Shown piece by piece: positions 9,264 through 24,200 of a DNA stretch of 64,000 nucleotides. Below the pieces are notes generated by a model. It did no database searches and was not told where the DNA came from. It was given only the letters and a program-made list of their open reading frames with translations. Numbering within the stretch: position 1 is the first letter of the stretch; every line of letters starts with the position of its first letter. The stretch spans positions 13,242,983-13,306,982 of the forward strand of contig NC_087077.1 of assembly GCF_026151205.1 (NCBI RefSeq), written 5' to 3'. The position numbers and the translations under genes are program-made. The DNA is from Bolinopsis microptera (lineage: Eukaryota; Ctenophora; Tentaculata; Lobata; Bolinopsidae).

Positions 9264-12200
9264 CTGGGGAGAGTAGGGTTTTTGTGTTTTACATTTTATT
9301 CTATTTGGATTTTGCATAATTTAATTTAGATCTCCTCAAGTCTCAAGTTTATGCAGCGCCTGCTCTTTTACTCCTTTACATATTATCAGAGGATAGTTTC
9401 CCGGGCAACCCAAATTTTCTCCGTCGAAATTTGGCGTTGTAGCAATCGCTTTTAAAAGGTCGAGTAAAACTGAATTGCAAACCATTTCCTGGTAATTTTG
9501 ATTTGAAATCCCAATTCCTACAAATGAGTGCGATTAAAATAACTAGACCACTGCGTATACGTTAATTTCTTGTGAAAGGTCCCTGAGGGTCTGAAAGTAA
9601 TCTAATTCGATGTATTTTGGATGCTGATTCCGATTTGGTCCCGTGACATGCCAGACGCAAATTCGACTGTTTAGAGTTACGTTTTGGCCTACGGTTAATG
9701 TTAGGGCTCAAGTACAACCGTTTGTACCTTAATCCTAACAGAAAAACCAAAATCAACGAGTATAAACCTTCACAGAGTGGTCCAATTCTAATCGCTACCC
9801 TTTAAATGGGTTGGTACATTTTTTGTTGTGCGATCATTTTCACTAAACATTTCATAAAATGTTATTCGTATTATGTTCATAGATGCATTCCATGGAGGAA
9901 TATTGGTACATTCCTTAACACTACTGAAATGGTTTTGTGGGTCTGACTGGGTGCTGGGTGGATCGAAGAATATTTCAGAAATTACAGTGATAGATTTCGG
10001 ATACTGTTGTATATTCATGATGAAATAGCTTAAATAGTTAACAATGCCCAACAAATTGGAAGTTATGTATTCTCTTCTTTCTATAGTTAAGAGCTTCAAT
10101 TAAAATACAAATCAAAATACTCCTCATATTTTGGTAATTTATGTATTTGTTCACTTTGAAAAGCATTATTGTCGCAAGAGTTTGTTATTCAAATAAACGA
10201 AAAACTCACCATTCATACTTTTGGATTACAAAAATAATAAAAAATGAATGTATACATTATAAATCCGTAGTATCATAAAAAGTAAGAATAAAGTTCAATC
10301 TAAGTGTTGGTCGTTAACCTTTATATGCAGTAAATGTTTGGGCACTCTGAAGAATGATACACAAACACTTACTCCAAGATGGAAATGTTTAAACCAACTA
10401 GTCCCAGTAACGACAGTTAATTAAATCATTAGAGGGTTGTGAGAACTTGAGTAATTACTAGTTCACCAAAATTCACATCTTCATTCGGTTTCAAAACAGG
10501 ATGTTCCGTTCTCCGACAGTCAACCAGCCTCTCCTTAACCCACAACACAAGGCCCTCAAACAACTCCTTGTTCTCCTGACGTAACACCTCAATTCTTGTG
10601 AAATACACAATGGAATTACTGACACTATTCAGAGCAACAGAGAGTATTCCCATGAAGTAAGTTATATAAACCCCTGCTACCAAACTGAAGTATTTGTTAA
10701 TATCCTGGTTTCTTAGTGATAGTAAAATGACAACGTTGAAAATCCAGCAAGGCATGTTGAAAAGAATATAAACTGCTGTGGCTATCACGATAGTCATCGT
10801 AGCGTGGTTCGTCGACCTAGTAGTATTGGATTTCGTTGATTTCATGCTGGTCCCAGCATCGTATTTCACAGGAATGCTTTTATACGAAGCGGACATGAGG
10901 CGCATCTTCCTGCCACTCTTTCTAAGGGTGTTCAGGGAAATAGCACAGGAAACGAGGACGATGACTGCAGGTATGAACCAGGGGACTATAATTGTGGTGT
11001 ATGTTAGAGTATGCCAGGTGGCGGTGTAGTTGTAATTCACAAAACTCAACTCGTTGATCCCCCACGAACACTGAGCACCCATGGGGAGGTAGTAGTACAT
11101 CTTGCTGCTGAATATTAGGGGCAGACTGGCCAACAAGATGTTCAGAACCAGGTAGATGCCCAGTGGTAAGAGGTAAGAGGTTTTCTTTTGGCCCACTCTA
11201 AAAGGGAAGACTAAACTGACTGCTCGAGCCAGCGCCAGGAGGGCAATAAGAAACACTGACATTCTAGAAGCAATATTGAACAGAAATCCCGCCAAAATAC
11301 ACACTCCACGATAACCAAAGAGCATGGGCCTCCGGTCACTCAACATGGATATGGCTGAAGGAAGGCAGGTAGTCAGGATGAGCAAATCGTTCACAGCAAT
11401 GAAGAAGAAGAGGAGGTTGGAGAGCTGGTGTTTCCGTTTGTAGAAATAACGGAGAGCAAGAGAGTTGAGGATTATCCCAACAAGGATTGCCAGCGTCTCG
11501 AGAGAACCATACACTTTGTCCAACCAGGGTAGGGTGTTATCGGGGGCGGACATGGTTTCAGCTTAACAAAAGTAATATTATTATTATGCATATATTCAAT
11601 TTTCTAGAAAATATTAAGTAGTAATATCGTAGCCACCAATTTAAGTCTAACCCTGATTTGCAGTAATCGTAGCTAGCCGCCATTACAACTTAAGAGTATA
11701 ATACAAATTTGACATAAGTTAATGAAATAATATCTAGACAATGAATTTTGTGTTATCATTTAATTTGACATAAATTAATGATTATGAAGTAATAAATTAA
11801 GGAAATAAAGGGGTTGGGCTAATGCGAATTTAGATTAATCTAGAGTAGGTGAGAAAGGGCGCAACTGTCTGGCAGCCAAAATAAGAACACTTATTGAAAA
11901 TTCCTTTTATTTCGCAAAATTTTAAATCGGTGCAGCAATCAAAACAGTACTTTGCCGAAAACAGCAACAGAAATTAATCGAAAAACGGAAAGAACTAATT
12001 AAGAACCTCCGCATTATTCTATTATTGTCCGCAAGTGATATGTATAAATGATCATTGTTCTTTTTAAAATGCCGAGAGATTATTAATCAATCTCTTTTGT
12101 CATCCAAACAAAAACAGTGTTCGGATTAAAAACGTACTTGATGTCGGTCCAAACAAAAAGACATTAAGTAGTATTAGACATGTAATTTATCATATTGTTT

Positions 12201-15200
12201 TCGGATTAAACATGAATTGAATCTAGGGGGAGGGGGTTGAGATATTATGCACTCGCTTCATCATTACAATAGTTATTTGTAAAAATGATTACAGATGGGG
12301 GAGGGACTCTGTATTAGTAAACATCTGACCTAATTAATATGTGAACGATCACAAACCTTGAAATAAGAATTCGAATAATCAAAACACAAAAAATCGTGCA
12401 AGTAAGAACTTGAATCAGGGTCCGTAGTTCAGTAGCAGTCTCGTTTATCGCATAGAAAAGTGATACCTATCATACTTAAGCAAGTAACAAACTATTCAAC
12501 AGGTCAATACGAGGAAGCACGGAGTCACGAAGTCTTGAATCAAACATTTGTAAAACCTGTTAAAACTGGAAATAAAGTGCACACCTAGGCAGTAGGCCTA
12601 GGTATCTTGGAAATGGAAGCCATTATAAAACTGTAAGGCTTTCGTCAAACTGACAAGAAAAGTAATATTCTGTGGTTGCCATTTCAACCCATGTCATAAA
12701 AAATAGTAGAAATTGTCGCACTTTTAATCTTCCAAACTAGGATAAGTCTTCGAATTATCCTGGGCTGAAACCTGAGTAAACTCAGTTCTAAGATCAAATG
12801 TTACCCTCATAAAAAACATTACTAAGTTACTAAACAGCTTTTTGTCTCCGCACCAACATGGTTTCCGTAAAAAAAGGAGTTGCCTCACTCAACTTTTGGA
12901 CCATGTAGACAATATTCTGAAGACCCTCAATAGTGGCGATGAAGTGGATGTTATATACCTTGATTACGCCAAGGCGTTTGACAAAGTGGATCACAACATT
13001 CTTCTAGCTAAAGCCAAACGCTACGGTATCACGGGCAAAACTCTACAGTGGCTTGCTGAGTTCTTAAAGAATCGCCTGCAGACAGTGGTCGTCGAAGGAG
13101 AAAAGTCGTCCTTCCAGATTGTGATAAGTGGTGTCCCACAGGGAACTGTGTTAGGTCCAATCTTGTTTATTCTGTATATAGATGACCAACTGGACACGTT
13201 ATTAACTGCTCTTGGAAAGGTCTTTGCTGATGACACGAAGCTTATAAGCAAAATTACTGATTTAGTAGCAAGGTGTTTGCTTCAAGAAGATCTGTTTAAT
13301 GTCATCAAATGGGCCCTGCAAAATAACATGCAGCTAAACGAAACCAAATTTGAAGTTATCAACTACAAGCTGAATAAATCCCTGCTATTGAGAGAACTTC
13401 CCTTCTCCAACGAAGACTACAGCTACAGCTCAACAAACGGGGAAATTATCGAACCAACGCAAACAGTCAGAGACCTTGGAGTACTCCTCTCAAATGACTG
13501 CTCATGGACGCCCCATATCCATCAGATGCTGAAAACTGCTAAGAAAATGGCATCGTGGGTTTTCAGTGTCTTCAGTGACAGATCACCTTTCCTGATGCTC
13601 ACCCTTTTCAAAACAATGGTGAGGAGCAGGCTAGAATACTGTTGCCCGGTCTGGAACCCCAGCAAAATCACCGATATAGAAGCAATCGAAAATGTTCAGA
13701 GGAACTACACTCGCCGTATCATAGGTTGTCAGCAATTGGACTATTGGGACCGTCTTAAGAAGCTGAACCTGCTCTCCCTGCAGAGGCGGAGAGAGCGATA
13801 CATCCTGATCCATACATGGAAGATGGCAAACGACCTTGCTCCAAATGACATCAACATGGTATTCAAGGAAAACGCTCGTCATGGCATAAAAGCCATAGTC
13901 CCACCACTGAACAACAAATCGCAACGATCAGTGGCCACTCATTACGAGAATTCCTTTGGAGTGAATGCAGCGAGACTATGGAACCTCCTCCCACGACAAG
14001 TGAACATTTTAACTGCTCTAGGACCCTTCAAGGTATTACTTGCTCGATTTTTGGAGACGTTTCCCGATACCCCGCCAACCAAAGGATACACCGCCATCAC
14101 CAACAACTCACTCCTGGAATGGAATCTACAGAAAGATCTGAACCAGGAATGAATGGAGGACGTACTAGTTACTGTTGTCCAGAAGCAATCCCTGCCAAAC
14201 CAACCTAAAGTACCTAAGGTAAGTACCTAAGTGGAGTTCATACGCGACTTCTGGTAACCTATTAACTGCATTAAAAGTCGCCTTAACTGCACTAAAAGTA
14301 GTGTTTTTTATAAGGGCAGTTCTATAATGAAATATTCTAACAGGCTACAGAGGGGCGAGAAGATACGTGACACCTGTTGTAGCATCCCTCTAATCAATAC
14401 ATTCTTGCTGTGTCATAGTATTAGTTCGTGCGTCTCTCAACTCTGGACCAAGAATTTTGTACCGTTTCGTTATAGTTGATCTATCATACTACAAGTACGG
14501 GGGGGGGGGGGGCAAATATCAGTACCCATACGTTGGCCTTAATAGCCCAATCACTGAGTGTCCAATTGAAATAATTCTTTTTGGTATGACTTACTACTAC
14601 CACTGGTTCGAAGAATTTGTCAAATCGAAAAATATTCGTGTTCATTTTCTTCAAAGGAAGGTTCATTTTCGCATTTATTAGACAGTTTGGATAGTCGGAT
14701 CGAGCCAAATTTTATTGAATGGTGTTTGGCCATTTGAATTACGTTTGTCCTGAAAAAATGAGAGTTCTAGCTTCTCAGATGACTGAGATATGAAGCATAA
14801 CGAGTTTGTTCATTACGTGTGATCAGGTGATTGAGTTGAGGCTAGATCCGCATTACGGGAATCATGCAGAGAGCCCAATTACGGTGTCGTAATTGGGTAA
14901 TCATTGAGTACCCAATAAATTTTGCTTACGAGATAAACAAATTGCTTGATAACTTCGTCATTTTAAATCCGTTTCGTACCATCTTTTCAGATTATATTGC
15001 GGATTAAATGACCTATTGCAATATGTTACAATGGAGCCTCTAACATGTTGACGAACACCAGTATAAGCAATTCAATGTTGAGTGGGTGTGGCCCCAAAAA
15101 TCGAATTTTCAAATTTTGGTGACAGAATCCTTGAACAAGTAGGCACAGTATGCCATCTGCAAAGCAACAACTCTCAAATATAAAACACGGCGGTGGTATA

Positions 15201-18200
15201 AGACCCAACGTATGGGTACTGACTTTTGCCCCCCGCCCCCCCCCCCCCCCCCGTGTACTTACTAAATCTATCTATTAACTAACGTTATAGTAACTAAAAT
15301 TGGTTTGAAGCACAATGCCCAACGAACTGATTGATAGAAAATGTTAACACCCTTATAAATTTGAATTTGTATGAGCCGGTATAATCGCCCTTTTACTACT
15401 ACTTCGCCACAAGTACAAGGGTTTAATAAATAGACTAAGTTTTATAAACTTGAGAGACAAATGAAAATAAATCGCTGATGTGTCAGTCTAGTAGAAAGCT
15501 TGTCTGGATCACTGCCAAACAACTGGTTTGGCATCTGACGAGCAACTTGTCCAAATAGTAAGAACGGCGATTCTAGCGTAAATACCTTGCTGTAACCTGC
15601 TTACCACATTACACAAATTAACCCTTCTTAACGGTTTAATTAAATATCTACATGGGGATAGCCTTCTTTGTACTCAACCCCAAAAGTAAAGGGTACCACA
15701 AATGAACAGCAGAGCTACGTCAAATTCCATGATATCAATATCCATGTTACGGTCTACTACATGGAGTACTCTAGATTAATGAACGACCAAATCTAATAAG
15801 TTGGAAATTAATCGGATGAACATAATACTCGAGTGAATGTTGCAATTCATTAAGAACCCCCTGTGGGAACTGGGAACAACGAATGAAATCTGATATAGAT
15901 TCTGATTAAATGGGGTTAGACTCATCGGCAATGGATTTACGATCGGGCTTATTCGCAACGTCGCTTACAATATAATATTGCAAATTACAAATTGGAGACG
16001 CTTGAACGATTGTTTAGTGATAGTCATTCGTCGTAAGAAAGATAAAGACCCCGATGGATAACCTTTAAAATTGTAAGTAACTTTTCATTATTTAAATCTG
16101 ATTTTTACATTTTGAAATCACAATCCAGTAGGATTACTTACTTCATATAACAGCTATTATAAGTCACCTTATGCGATAGCTACCAATGTTTGCTCAAATC
16201 AAAATTGTTATCACAAATGATTAGAGCCCAAATTATAGTACACTACAGAACAGGGAATATACGACATCGAGGAAAATGTATAGTCATGTTCTGGCAATAT
16301 TGCGAGCACATGATTCAAGAGAAATTGCAACAGAATGTGCTGGTGCATGATGGTTTCAGTAGAAAGCTTGTCAGTATCACTGCCAAACAACGGTCCAGTT
16401 AGCTCAATATCAACTCAACGCACCTGACGAGCAACTTACCAACATTTCCGCCCAACCTAAGACACATGATTAACCGTTTTTCCGCGCCGTTTGTCAGCCT
16501 GGCTGCTCTTAAACTAATACTATCAATTATAGCAATTGATCCGTAGTACTGCTTTCTTAGAAGATGGTTTTAATCTGTAAAACTTCCTCTGATACCCTCT
16601 TACTTCCCCCAGCTCAAAGTCATGAAGTCGTCTCTTTTCTCCAAACTTTTATTACTATTAGTGGTGGTGGTCATTTGACATATCCAACGACGACCCGGGC
16701 AAAGATGGATCATAGCAGAACAAAACACGCTTTGCTTAAGTCAAAAAGTGATAACAATACCTCACCAGGCACCGTCCACCAGGCACCAAGTCCTGATAAC
16801 AACGCTGGGTGACTTAATGAAGAGCACCAATGAGATTGTGGCAATGAAGAGGGTAACAAATAACAATGGTATCAATATCGGAGAAATATCCCTACATAAT
16901 GCTAAGATCAAAGATTATGCATGAACTGGGGTGACTGGAGTCTGTGATTGGAAGGCTCATAGATAACACTATTATCGCGACTTATCTCCGACTTGGAGAC
17001 CGTAAACCATGACGTTCTTCCTTCGTTACTATTAAGCTAATAATATTATACTAAAGACAATTACTTACGACCGAGTAAAAGAAAAATATATTATTTGATT
17101 ATGATTATTAACTGTGATATGCACAATATTTAAATAGTGTATACTATCACAGTTAATATTCCTATATTCAACCGATATTCACATGATCGAAAATTAAAAT
17201 TGGAAATTGAGAGAGAATATACATATATAATATACAAATATAATATAACTCAATCATGGCGACATAATAATATACTGATCATTGAATGATAATATGAATT
17301 GTCAGATGAAATGAAAAAAGACTCTTTCGCCAATATTTTCATTTTTAAAAGCAGGCTTACAATTTCACTATACTGGGGAAGCGAAAACGGATACCAACGC
17401 AAATGGTGATGTGAGCTCTGAAAAGTTAAATATCTTGCATCGCGGGAGAGAGGTATGAGTATGGTCTATGATGAGACGTTCGTACGGTACGTACTTTTTA
17501 AAATGGCTGTATCGTACGTACTAATAAAATTGGTTATAAAGTACGATAAATGGGTTTTCGATGGAAGTCCGACTTTCGTGACAAAATAATAACAGGAACA
17601 CTTGAAATGGCGCTACGGGCACCTAAACTTATGTCGCCGCATTCTTATTTCTATCATTAGAATAGTATGACTGTACGTACTCCTATCGAGTATAATTGCA
17701 GTTATTCAAATTAATTTATTGTCTTAAAAATTGTTTAATTCGACTTTAGCATTCACTGGCACCAAAATCGTGGTTTGAAAATTGCATACATACCTGCCAA
17801 TTTTACAACAATAGAAAAATAAGGTAAAAAACGGGCACCAAAATTTCGTAGTTTAAAGGAGTATAGGACGCAAGAGCGGAGGAAACAAGGGCGTTACTTT
17901 CCTAAAGGTAAAAGGGTGGATACGAGGGCGAATCACATGATTCATTTTAGTATGAACACGAAGGCGGAAGAAAAACCGTCCTAAATGATGGTCGTTTTAA
18001 CTGAGAGGATTGATGGTTTGAAATTGAGTGAACACACCTCAGTGAAATTCGTCTACCCGAAGTATATACCCGTTTTGGTACGTACCCCCCTGATCTAAAC
18101 CCGGGTAACCGTAGCGTCAGTGACTGCGATATTTTTAATGCCAAGTTTGTCACATGAACATCTAGGCAGTGTTTGATTGGTCTAAGCACGTTACCAAACC

Positions 18201-21200
18201 CCGAAATCTGCTGCTGAGTTGGCTGAGATATTAAAATCTCTCAATGTTTGGCTCGTTTAAACTTTAAATCTGGGTGATTATTTGTCACATCACTATGTTT
18301 TGTTTCAAATTTACACGGGAGTAGATCCAATTCATCGAGTTAAGCTTTACCTCAACCACACTGTTGAGAAAATCAAAAAACCCGTTTGTCCATGTTAAAG
18401 TGATTCATGTGATTCGCCCTCGTGTCCGCCCTTTTAAGAAAGTACCGCCCTTGTGTTCTCCGCCCTCGTGTCCGGTTCCCCTTTAAAGTGGTTGTACGGT
18501 ACGTACTAATAAAAAACCTCGTACCGTACGTACTTTAAGCGGGTACGGTACGTACTTCTCATCTTAGAGTATGGTTTATTGTAAAGGTGCAGTATAGGGA
18601 GGTTTTACTTTTAAAAAAAGAATATTTTCCTACGAAAGTCATGCTTTTTGTCGAAATTATTGTACTACAAATACAAGTGGCTACAAGTGGCTACAAGTGG
18701 CTACAAGTGGCTACACGTGGCTACAAGTGGCTACAAGTGGCTACAAGTGGCTACAAGTGGCTACAAGTGGCTACAAGTGGCTACAAGTGGCTACAAGTGG
18801 CTACAAGTGGCTACAAGTGGCTACAAGTGGCTACAAGTGGCTACAAGTGGCTACAAGTGGCTACAAGTGGCTACAAGTGGCTACAAGTGGCTACAAGTGG
18901 CTACAAGTGGCTACAAGTGGCTACAAGTGGCTACAAGTGGCTACAAGTGGCTACAAGTGGCTACAAGTGGCTACAAGTGGTTAATACAAGCTAATAACAT
19001 ATTGTGTAAAAGGGGACTAATTATTAACCATAGAATTCGGCGCTGTAGTCTTTATGTAGTAAGAGACTCGAGAATTACGAGCACTGTTCTCATATAAAAA
19101 CGGTGGCTAAAATAATTTGGGAGAGATTAGAGGAAAATAGCGAAGGAAGGAAGGTTTAGACGGGGCCACTGTCTAGAATATCATTAAGACATTGTGCACA
19201 GCTTAGTAAGTACAAGTGGGTCTAGCTTGATAAAACTGACTCTAATGACTAATGTTTATGGCTTTATGGGCTTATGGGGGACATTGAAATCTAGCAGAGG
19301 AGGAAGGTAGAGAGGGATGGAGGGATATGTAAATTGTGTATGAATATGTAAGTTGTAGTTCACTAATTAGGACCAGGTAAACGGTGGCCTTTTGTTATCA
19401 CTTTTGCAACTGTGGGAACTGGTGGATGCGATTGCAGGATCACCGATTCATTCTGAAACATTTCGCGACAATTCGGAAGATAATTGAGCAATAAGCCGAT
19501 AAGCGTGCTCAATTATACCTATTAATTAGTTACAACTACCGGTTACCGCTCTGTATAATAGCTTACATTTGTAGAGCTTGTTTAAAAGGACGCCGAGTTG
19601 ACCAGGCTTGCCCTCCCCGACCCCCGACCCCCCCCCCCCCCCCCCCACCAGGCATTAATTGGCTCTATTACCTTGTAAAGCACGACCAATATTAATCCTT
19701 GCATGATAGCTCCTTATACTAAGGCACTAGAAAACAATAAGAGAAACAATAGAACTAAATTATCACACGTTCTTTATCATCATGTTTGTACGCAGTCACC
19801 ATCTGCTCCAGATTCGTAGATTATTTGTATCAATTTAAGGTACGAACAACGAAAACAAGAGTAATAACGATGGTTACAAGATATTAAACTATAAAACAAC
19901 ACAATGAATAATTCGACAACCTTCTGCTTTAACTCCTAGTTCACCAGACTTATATTGCCCAAAATCGCCCACCTATCTAATGATCTTATCCTACCATAAC
20001 ATATCACATCATGAAATACAATCACTATACACATACTTTAGCCAGACATACTATTATATATAAAGTCGGCCGTCAATACTTGTCTATATTCACGCTGAAA
20101 CTCCTAGCTTAAAACCGCCATGACCCATGCCATTATGTCTACTATCAATTCCTCTCTAGGCCAACCAGAACTCAACCAGAGTTACAGGTTCCGACCACCA
20201 ACTATCCTTCGATAGGACAAACCACCAATTCTCTCTCCCAGTTCAGGCTCCCTTACAGTCCGGCATCAATGACGCTCTATCGAATCGGGAAAACTCAATC
20301 TCCTTCTCGACCGTCCGTCCGACCTTATATATTCCTCTACCAGCCCTGTATGTGCTGCACCAAAATACGGCCCGCCTATGCTGTATGCTCCGAAAACTCA
20401 TTATTCTCTATTAAATGCATTCTAATCTATAGCACGCACTGTCTTGTCAACAAGTTTGCCTGATTTTCTCGTGCTCTCTGGTGCTTATTCAACCAACATC
20501 GAACTACAGGCCGTTTAATTTTATCTATTATTATTATTATAAAACAGGATCTTACCGACAAAAATGATTCTTAAAAATACCTTAATGCGGTAAACTGTAC
20601 CCTTGAAAAAGATTTTCCCAACATCTGTTGCATGCAGCTATATCTCTAATTTCATTCAATTCATGAGAGTTTATCTATGATTATCATTAAATCCCTACCA
20701 GTATTTTCAGCCACTACCCACATCACACTCCCGTCGTGTTCTTGCCATAAGCCTCTACATGCTCGTTGCACAATGAATCTTTCGGCCGCTACTAATGATA
20801 ACTCCGCATTCTCTTGAGTGATCGGTTAATATTATAAATCTACATAATTTAACTTAATAATGATACTTCCAGAAAAATTGACTCAAAATATTCACTGCGT
20901 ACATGTTTATTATCTCTTTGCGATTTTGTATGAGTCACCCGAACGTGGTCATTGGTCAACAGCCAACAGTGTACGTTTCCTCATTGATAGCTGTGTCTAA
21001 CTTTTAAGCTCTTCAAGACAATATAAGATAACACTTAAACAGGTATGAATATGATTGTATTAATATGATTGTATATATCTCGTTTTATATATGTCTTGTA
21101 TATATCTCGTACAAGGCAAGCTAGACTGTGTGTGTGACCAAGCAAAATATTGTGTAAACGTAATACTCACACTGTACAGTGTACAGTGTATCTGGATGCT

Positions 21201-24200
21201 AGAGGGTTCTTGAAACACGTAAATCATGCAAAAGTTTTTGTTAGCAGGAGCTTTCAAAATACATGTGTAATGTGTACATCGTTTTCACACTTACTGTATT
21301 TCGAAAATCGCGGTCGGGTGAGAAAATCATGCACGTGGGAGCTATTATGCATTTTAGAGACGATAGAGACATAATTGCAACGAATTATTGAACGAAATGA
21401 CAGGATTTTTGTGTAGAACGTGAGTAAAATGGGCAATGTTGTCATTATATAAAAGTATAAAGATGGATATATCACCCTATCGTCGCTACAGTTTCACCCT
21501 TGAAAATAGCACACAAAATAATACAAAAGTTTTCCATAAGAACACAATTTTAAAAAATAAGTAAAATCCGTCTTCAGCATTCACTGAAGTCTTTGGCTTT
21601 AAATATTCAATATAGTTCTAAACTAATTACAACACTACAAGACTTTGTTGTAACTTTGTATAAAAAGCATTAATATAAATAACACCTTAGTGCTTAGAGT
21701 TAGTAGACCTTTAGTAGGTACCGGAAACGAATGTAAAATGTAAATAGTATGTTATATTTTACTATCCAATCAGTTTGCCTTTGCTAGGACCCTTGACGGT
21801 GCTGTCGACACAAAAAATTACCCAATTGGTAAGTACACCGGACCCCAACGTACACGAAGTAAGGAATGAAAGTTAAATACCCCCACATACACGAAGTAAG
21901 GAATGAAATTTAAAATGTCATCCTGTACGACGCGATGGGCAATTTAAGCTTTAAAAACAGCTAACACTTGAGTTATGATGAAAGTAAACATCACCATCGT
22001 GTTTGCCGCCCTTTATTCTTTAAAAAGCAAGTTGAAGTACAGCTATATTTCAGCTCAATAGAGTATGGTATCAGAATTATTTGTTTTTTGATTCTTCGAT
22101 TTTGACTGAATTTCGACTGATTTGGCCGAAAGGACGATATAATAGTTGATTCAAGTTAAGGGCAGTTACTGTTGATGTTAACAATCTATTTCGATGATGG
22201 GGCATGTGGTAATTATAACTTTATAATATTGAATATGGCTGGTTTCAAGAATGTTAATATTGTTCTTAGTTTATCAAATGTGAAAATGTTTAGTGAAACC
22301 AAATACCAATCTAGTTCTGCAATTCATTTAACAAGAATAAAAAATGTTCGATGCAAACATAGGGAAATAAATAAAAAGAGCCAATTATCTCCCAAAAGGT
22401 TTTGTCAATGACAACTGATTTATAGTGACACAATAATACATTGCATAAGATAGAAAAAATTGCTTATCAGATTTCCTCTCAAGAGTTCAACTGGAAAACT
22501 CCGACCACTGAGTTGTCTCACGGGAGCGGCTTCAAATTTTTCTCATATCAATTAAAGCCAAATTATAAAAACATCTTAAAATTTCATTAGAATGGATGAA
22601 AGACAAAGAGTTCCAGTTCTGTGAGTAGATTTAAATTGAACGGCCGTGTTCCTGACATTCCAATAATTCGAACCAATCAAAGTTGATAGGCTGATCATGA
22701 GTATGCTAATTCAGTTACTGGGATACAACCCCTACTTTGGCATTTTTGACAATGCAAATGGAGGGAAAATATTTGTCGAACTGGAGTAGTGAGTACGCAG
22801 TGGTAAATCGGGTTTTGACCCTGGTCATTAGGAAAGTTCGCACGAGATGGACCACGTTTTTATCAATTTAACTTTAGAAGAACTTTTAAAATAGGCATAT
22901 TATAATTCACATGTCTTTAGTTCAACTAATTGAGTTTCGATTAATAACATTTTTGAAGCATTTAGTCGAGAGCAAATTGAGGCTAACGAGTAAGTTGTAG
23001 GACAAGTTAAGAATGCTACCCGTACCTCCATATTGAACACACAAACAACAACAAATCAAACGAACTATAACACATACCTGGTAAGTCTGGTCGAACCCGG
23101 CCACCATATCCAGTACATCCTCGTTTTCAGTAAACAGTATAGTGTCGCCGTACGCCTCGGTACCCCCAGCTAGGCCCCCACATGCTCTTGCTACTTCACC
23201 TTGGAAGACGGTGACTTTGTCTAGTGTTACCGTGATGTCTCGTACTCCTCGGTAGGAGTGGATCCTGGGGTGTTACAGCTGGTCACATGATGTAACTAAC
23301 TTTAAGTGGGGTGTTACGTTTGGTTTCTTGGTTTGGCCTGTACATCCAAGAAAACATGCAATTCCGGATTCTGATATTATGTTAATTTGTATTTAATCAA
23401 TTCAGCGAAATATTCTAACACGAACAATTCTGTCGACCCCAGAAGTGCGAACCCACCTAGATTTATTGTAGTTCCAGAGTCGGAACAGTGCTAGTCTGGT
23501 GCTACTCTTGAAGGTGACGGTGATGGAATGCTCCTTGCCCGCCTCGAATGGTGCCAGCCACATGTTAAAGTCGTCCCGTGTCCTGTTCACACCGTTCAGC
23601 AGGTTCTCTACAATTCTGGGATCGTCTGAATAGCCCGGTAGTATGTTTATATTCGCGGGGTCTGCTTTTATCTGAGGGTTTAGTTTCATCGCTATTTGCT
23701 CAAGTAGGGAATGTAATGATGTTAAATTATAGATTTAAATAGGCTGTCCTGTCTCAAGCATATCCTGGGAGGGTTGGAGACGGGTATAGAACAAATCTCA
23801 ACAAATGATAAGACGGTAACTCTATAGTATATGCCATATTAAATTCTAAGCAATATTGATTGAAACTCACATGATTGATGGTGACGGGAGAGCCGGTGTC
23901 GCTAAACAGTTCAATTCCTGTTAACCCCACGTAGTGCTTGTCCCCCCAAGTGGTATGTATCTTTATCTCCAATACACTTCCTGTGGAGAACATAGGGTGA
24001 AAACGAAACAGACACACTTCCTGTGGAGAACATAGGGTGAAAACGAAACAGACACACTTCCTGTGGAGAACATAGGGTGAAAACGAAACAAACACACTTC
24101 CTGTGGAGAACATAGGGTGAAAACGAAACAAACACACTTCCTGTGGAGAACATAGGGTGAAAACGAAACAAACACACTTCCTGTGAAGAACATAGGGTGA

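Noticed and set aside
18587-19097. Frames reading GYKWLQVATS repeats
   Set aside because: Translation of the CTACAAGTGG minisatellite in all forward frames; no sign of selection.
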